Below the pieces are notes generated by a model, which worked only from the letters and a program-made list of their open reading frames with translations, searched no databases and had not been told where the DNA came from. From a virus, in the IMG/VR virus record IMGVR_UViG_3300035670_001304, positions 1-22,803 of that record: DNA of 22,803 bases. One strand, 5' to 3'. Made by a program: the position numbers and the translations under genes. Of the stretch, positions 19,953 to 22,803 are shown piece by piece. Position 1 is the stretch's first letter; each line of letters starts with the position of its first letter.

Positions 19953-20705
19953 ATGTGCGCAGGTGGCTCTCCTTCTTACAACCGCCCGATCGAGCAGTAC
20001 AGCGATGCTGAGTTGATGTCGCTTAGCCCAGGCCCGGCGCCCACAAGGCCAAGTGACTTGATCAGCTACGAAGGCACCTTTGATGATGGGTCAACAAACA
20101 CCGTCTACTACACCCAAGACCCGAATACAGGCGAGCTCACGCGATTTGACGAGCAGTCATTCAATGAGCAATACGACCAGTGGTCGCAAATGAACGCCGC
20201 TTATGGGCCAGCGCAAGCTGAGCTCAGGCGCAGGGAAGACATCAAGCGCCAGCTTGAAAATCAAAACCAGGAACGCGAAACAGCTTTCAAAGCACAGCAA
20301 GCTGAGCTTGACAGGCTGAAGAAAGCCCAGGAAGACGCGCAAGCCACTCAACAAAAAACGATTGCGGACTTGGCTGCTCAGCGTGATGCCGAGATGTCGC
20401 GGATTGCCGCCACGAGAGCCGAGCAGGAAGCTGCAGTGGCGCGGCAGCGCCAGCAGCAAGAGGCGGCTCTGGCCGGGCAAAGAGCAGCGCAAGAAGCCGC
20501 CATTGCTCAAGAGCAGCTTGGCACTCAAGCCGTCTCGCAGTCCATGCGTGTGCTTGCCATGCAGAACGCTCAAAGGTCTGCCCCAACGGCTCAGCAGACC
20601 AGGGGCAGGGCGCCAGCAAAGGCGCGAGCAAATGCAGCCTCAAACGATTTGCGGATCGGTTCTTCCGGCCGCAGCTCGGGAGTAGGCGTCAACATCGGAG
20701 GCTGA
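19953..20705 (+). CDS. virion-type 'MC...NI' protein 3
   Basis: 250 aa. It begins MCAGGSPSYNRPIEQYSDAE and ends SNDLRIGSSGRSSGVGVNIGG, so both end signatures of the group are kept. Between them it has an extra globular segment of about 75 residues (SYEGTFDDGSTNTVYYTQDP and onwards) and a long coiled coil (RRREDIKRQLENQNQERETA; AALAGQRAAQEAAIAQEQLG). The globular insert is absent from the two smaller paralogues and could be a binding module. It starts two bases after the previous stop and ends one base before the portal ATG. Likely a virion protein acting near the portal. Confidence 0.65.
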   Translation: MCAGGSPSYNRPIEQYSDAELMSLSPGPAPTRPSDLISYEGTFDDGSTNTVYYTQDPNTGELTRFDEQSFNEQYDQWSQMNAAYGPAQAELRRREDIKRQLENQNQERETAFKAQQAELDRLKKAQEDAQATQQKTIADLAAQRDAEMSRIAATRAEQEAAVARQRQQQEAALAGQRAAQEAAIAQEQLGTQAVSQSMRVLAMQNAQRSAPTAQQTRGRAPAKARANAASNDLRIGSSGRSSGVGVNIGG

Positions 20706-20706
20706 C

Positions 20707-22350
20707 ATGTCTTGCGCCAAACGCTACAGAGCTCTCGAGTCGGATCGGAATTACTACCTCGAGCGAGCGCGCAGTTCAGCGCGACTCACCCTGCCGTATC
20801 TCATCCCACTGAGCGACGAACCTTACGCGCACGAGAGCCAGACCTTTCCGCTTCCGTGGAATGGCATCGGGGCCAGGGGCGTTCACAACCTTGCAAGCCG
20901 TCTGCTGCTGGCATTGCTGCCGCCGACTGAGACGTTCTTCCGCTTCACGATCGACGAGATCGAGATGCTTAAAAGCGAGCGCCAGATGGCCGCCGCAGGG
21001 GCCAGCCCCGACGCCATTGGCAAGCAGCGCAGCGAGTTTGATCTGGACCTGGCGCGGCTAGAGCGGGCGGTGCTGCGCAGCATCGAAACCAGCAACGACC
21101 GTGTGGCCGTTCACGAGATGCTGCTGCACCTGGTCATCGCCGGGAACGCCTTGATGTGGGTCTCGGACAAGGGGCTCAAGTGCTTTCACCTGAACCGCTA
21201 CGTCTGCCGGCGGGACATGATGGGCAACCCTCTCGAGGCCATCGTCTGCGAGCAGCTGTCTGTTGAGTCGCTGGATGACGATGCTCGCCAGCTGCTTGAT
21301 GACGAGGACGGCGAGGTCGAAGGCATCCTTGATGACGACTCGGCGCCCGAGTACGAGCGCGTTGTACGCATCTACACCCACATCGAGTGGGAAGGGAAAA
21401 AGGTCAAGTGGTATCAAGAGCTGAAGGACAAGGAGATCCCTGGCACTCGCGGCACCGCCAGCTTGAGCGAATCGCCCTGGCTGCCTTTGCGCATGTACCG
21501 GATCGACGGTCAGGGCTACAGCCCTGGCTATGTCGAAGCGGCTTGCATTGCTGACCTTCAGACGGCTGAGGCCCTGAGCCAAGCGATTGCTGAAGGATCG
21601 CTGGTGTCTGCTCAGGTCAAGCACCTGGTCAAGCCTAGCGGCATCGCCAATCCCAAGAAGTTGGCCGAGGCCCCCAACGGCGCCTATCTGCCCGGCAACC
21701 CCGATGACGTGTTCACCATCCAGGTGAACAAGGCAGCCGATCTAAATGTCGCTGCCCAGGGCCTGGCGCGGATTGAAGCCCGCCTAGCGCAGGCGTTCAT
21801 GCTGGCTGACGTGCGCGACTCAGAGCGCACCACTGCCGAGGAAGTGCGGCTGCAAGCGCTGCAGATCGAGAACTCTCTTGGCTCCATCTACGCGATCTTG
21901 ACGACCGAGTTCCAGCAGCCGTATGTGGCCCGCAAGCTGGAGATCCTGACCCGCAAAGGCAAGCTACCCAAGCTGCCTGAGTCGCTGGTCAAGCCGGTGG
22001 TGAGCGTTGGCCTGGCGGCCGTGGGCCGCGGCAACGACCTCGAAAAGACAGCGCGTTTTATGCAGATTCTGCAAGGCGCGCTGGGACCGGAGGGGATCGC
22101 CACCTACGTGATGCCAGCTGAGCTGATCCGCCGCCTGGCTGGCGCCATGGGCATGGACATCATCGGCCTGGTCAAGACCGATGAGCAGCTGGCCGCTGAG
22201 CAGCAGCAACAGCAGCAAATGGCGATTGCCCAGCAGGCGCTTCAAGCCGGCATGGGCGACCCGCAGAAGCTGGCCAACGCTGCTGCCACAACGCAAGAAA
22301 TGGCGGCCCCGCCGCCTTCACCCGAAACCCCTGAACAGGCCCCCGCATGA
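20707..22350 (+). CDS. portal protein (head-tail connector, T7 gp8-like)
   Basis: 547 aa, near the 536 aa of T7 gp8. It forms the dodecameric ring at the head vertex through which DNA is packaged and ejected. The N-terminal half reads like podovirus portals: YRALESDRNYYLERARSSAR, LTLPYLIPLSDEP, LPWNGIGARGVHNLASRLLL, ALLPPTETFFRF. An acidic loop (LLDDEDGEVEGILDDDSAPE) follows. Further on are QGYSPGYVEAACIADLQTAE, the AQAFMLADVRDSERTTAEEV segment typical of the family, and a Gln-rich, Pro-rich C-terminus (EQQQQQQMAIAQQALQ). Only one base separates it from the upstream gene, and it overlaps the scaffold gene by four bases. Confidence 0.95.
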   Translation: MSCAKRYRALESDRNYYLERARSSARLTLPYLIPLSDEPYAHESQTFPLPWNGIGARGVHNLASRLLLALLPPTETFFRFTIDEIEMLKSERQMAAAGASPDAIGKQRSEFDLDLARLERAVLRSIETSNDRVAVHEMLLHLVIAGNALMWVSDKGLKCFHLNRYVCRRDMMGNPLEAIVCEQLSVESLDDDARQLLDDEDGEVEGILDDDSAPEYERVVRIYTHIEWEGKKVKWYQELKDKEIPGTRGTASLSESPWLPLRMYRIDGQGYSPGYVEAACIADLQTAEALSQAIAEGSLVSAQVKHLVKPSGIANPKKLAEAPNGAYLPGNPDDVFTIQVNKAADLNVAAQGLARIEARLAQAFMLADVRDSERTTAEEVRLQALQIENSLGSIYAILTTEFQQPYVARKLEILTRKGKLPKLPESLVKPVVSVGLAAVGRGNDLEKTARFMQILQGALGPEGIATYVMPAELIRRLAGAMGMDIIGLVKTDEQLAAEQQQQQQMAIAQQALQAGMGDPQKLANAAATTQEMAAPPPSPETPEQAPA

Positions 22351-22803
22351 CCGCGACCCCCGCCCCTGAGCTTCAAGACCTGCTGGCCCCGGGCCAGGAA
22401 GACATGATTGACGGGTTCCTTGAGGAGCTCGAGCAGGAGCAGGCTGATCTGAACACCTCTGAGCCACAGCAAGACCAACAGCTGCTGGCCGGCAAGTTCA
22501 AAAGCACAGAAGAGCTTGAGAAGGCCTACCTCGAAGCACAGCGCCTCATTGGTCAGCGCGGGCAAAAGCTGCCCGAGCCTCAAGAAGAGGAGGCACCGCT
22601 GACGCCTGAGCAGTACACCCCTGAGCTGGGCAAGCAGCTCTATGGGGACACGGTGGCCACGGCCATTGAGGCCGCCCAGATCAACCCGCTCGAGATGGCC
22701 GAAAAGGTTTATTCCGGCCAGGACGTCAGCAGCTATGTCGATGCCCTGGTGGACAAGGGCGGGCTGCCTCGCCAGGTGGTGGAGACGTATCTGCAAGGCA
22801 TTG
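22347..22803 (+). CDS. capsid assembly scaffold protein (T7 gp9-like), 5' part
   Basis: ATG 22347 overlaps the portal stop (ATGA); the gene runs off the right edge. The visible 152 residues are strongly acidic: DMIDGFLEELEQEQADLNTS, then LLAGKFKSTEELEKAYLEAQ (the 'GKFKS.EELE+AY.E' signature seen in podovirus scaffold proteins), EEEAPLTPEQYTPELGKQLY, and ALVDKGGLPRQVVETYLQGI-type sequence at the end. T7 gp9 is placed right after the portal gp8 and before the major capsid gp10, the same order. The product guides procapsid assembly and leaves the head before or during packaging. Confidence 0.88.
   Translation, partial: MTATPAPELQDLLAPGQEDMIDGFLEELEQEQADLNTSEPQQDQQLLAGKFKSTEELEKAYLEAQRLIGQRGQKLPEPQEEEAPLTPEQYTPELGKQLYGDTVATAIEAAQINPLEMAEKVYSGQDVSSYVDALVDKGGLPRQVVETYLQGI

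Overview
The window looks like the central part of a temperate T7-like podovirus genome (Autographiviridae-type gene set). The host is probably a GC-rich picocyanobacterium of the Synechococcus/Cyanobium kind. The phage call rests on a single-subunit T7-type RNA polymerase, a gp2.5-like SSB with an acidic tail, a FEN/gp6-like exonuclease, a gp8-like portal followed by a scaffold protein, and a gp19-like terminase. The host call is weaker: it rests on the attachment site (a tRNA-Tyr fragment next to tRNA-Thr(GGT)), base composition, and the int-att-RNAP order known from cyanopodoviruses.

Layout. (1) 1-2660, + strand: end of the late region, with a diversity-generating-retroelement (DGR) type reverse transcriptase, two small holin-like membrane proteins and a metallophosphoesterase. 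(2) 2687-6571: lysis and packaging, split between strands. The bifunctional endolysin (-), large terminase (-), a 74-aa protein (-) and a winged-helix protein (-) surround a small terminase-like gene on +. (3) 6572-7376: about 800 bp with no convincing gene, holding operators and hairpins; in a T7-like map the virion ends would fall here. (4) 7377-11101, + strand: small early genes of unknown function and two winged-helix regulators, several separated by a repeated stop-to-start double-hairpin cassette. (5) 11157-12545: tyrosine integrase, intact tRNA-Thr, and the 3' half of tRNA-Tyr (attP). (6) 12546-18807: RNA polymerase, SSB, RusA-like resolvase, a NrdR-type zinc-ribbon protein, several small proteins and the exonuclease. 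No primase-helicase or DNA polymerase lies between SSB and exonuclease, where T7 keeps them. (7) 18819-22803: three tandem 'MC...NI' virion-type proteins, portal, and the start of the scaffold gene.

Phage genes lie on both sides of the attP-like site, so the sequence reads as an unintegrated (circular or virion) genome rather than a prophage cut at its att sites.

Three families of non-coding repeats may tie the regulation together. One is a dispersed 16-bp palindrome, TCTGCA-N4-TGCAGA, at six + strand gene starts. The second is tandem CCTAGG palindromes spaced exactly 11 bp, at three control regions. The third is the double-hairpin plus ACCAACC leader cassette between early genes. Their roles are inferred; their existence can be read directly from the sequence.
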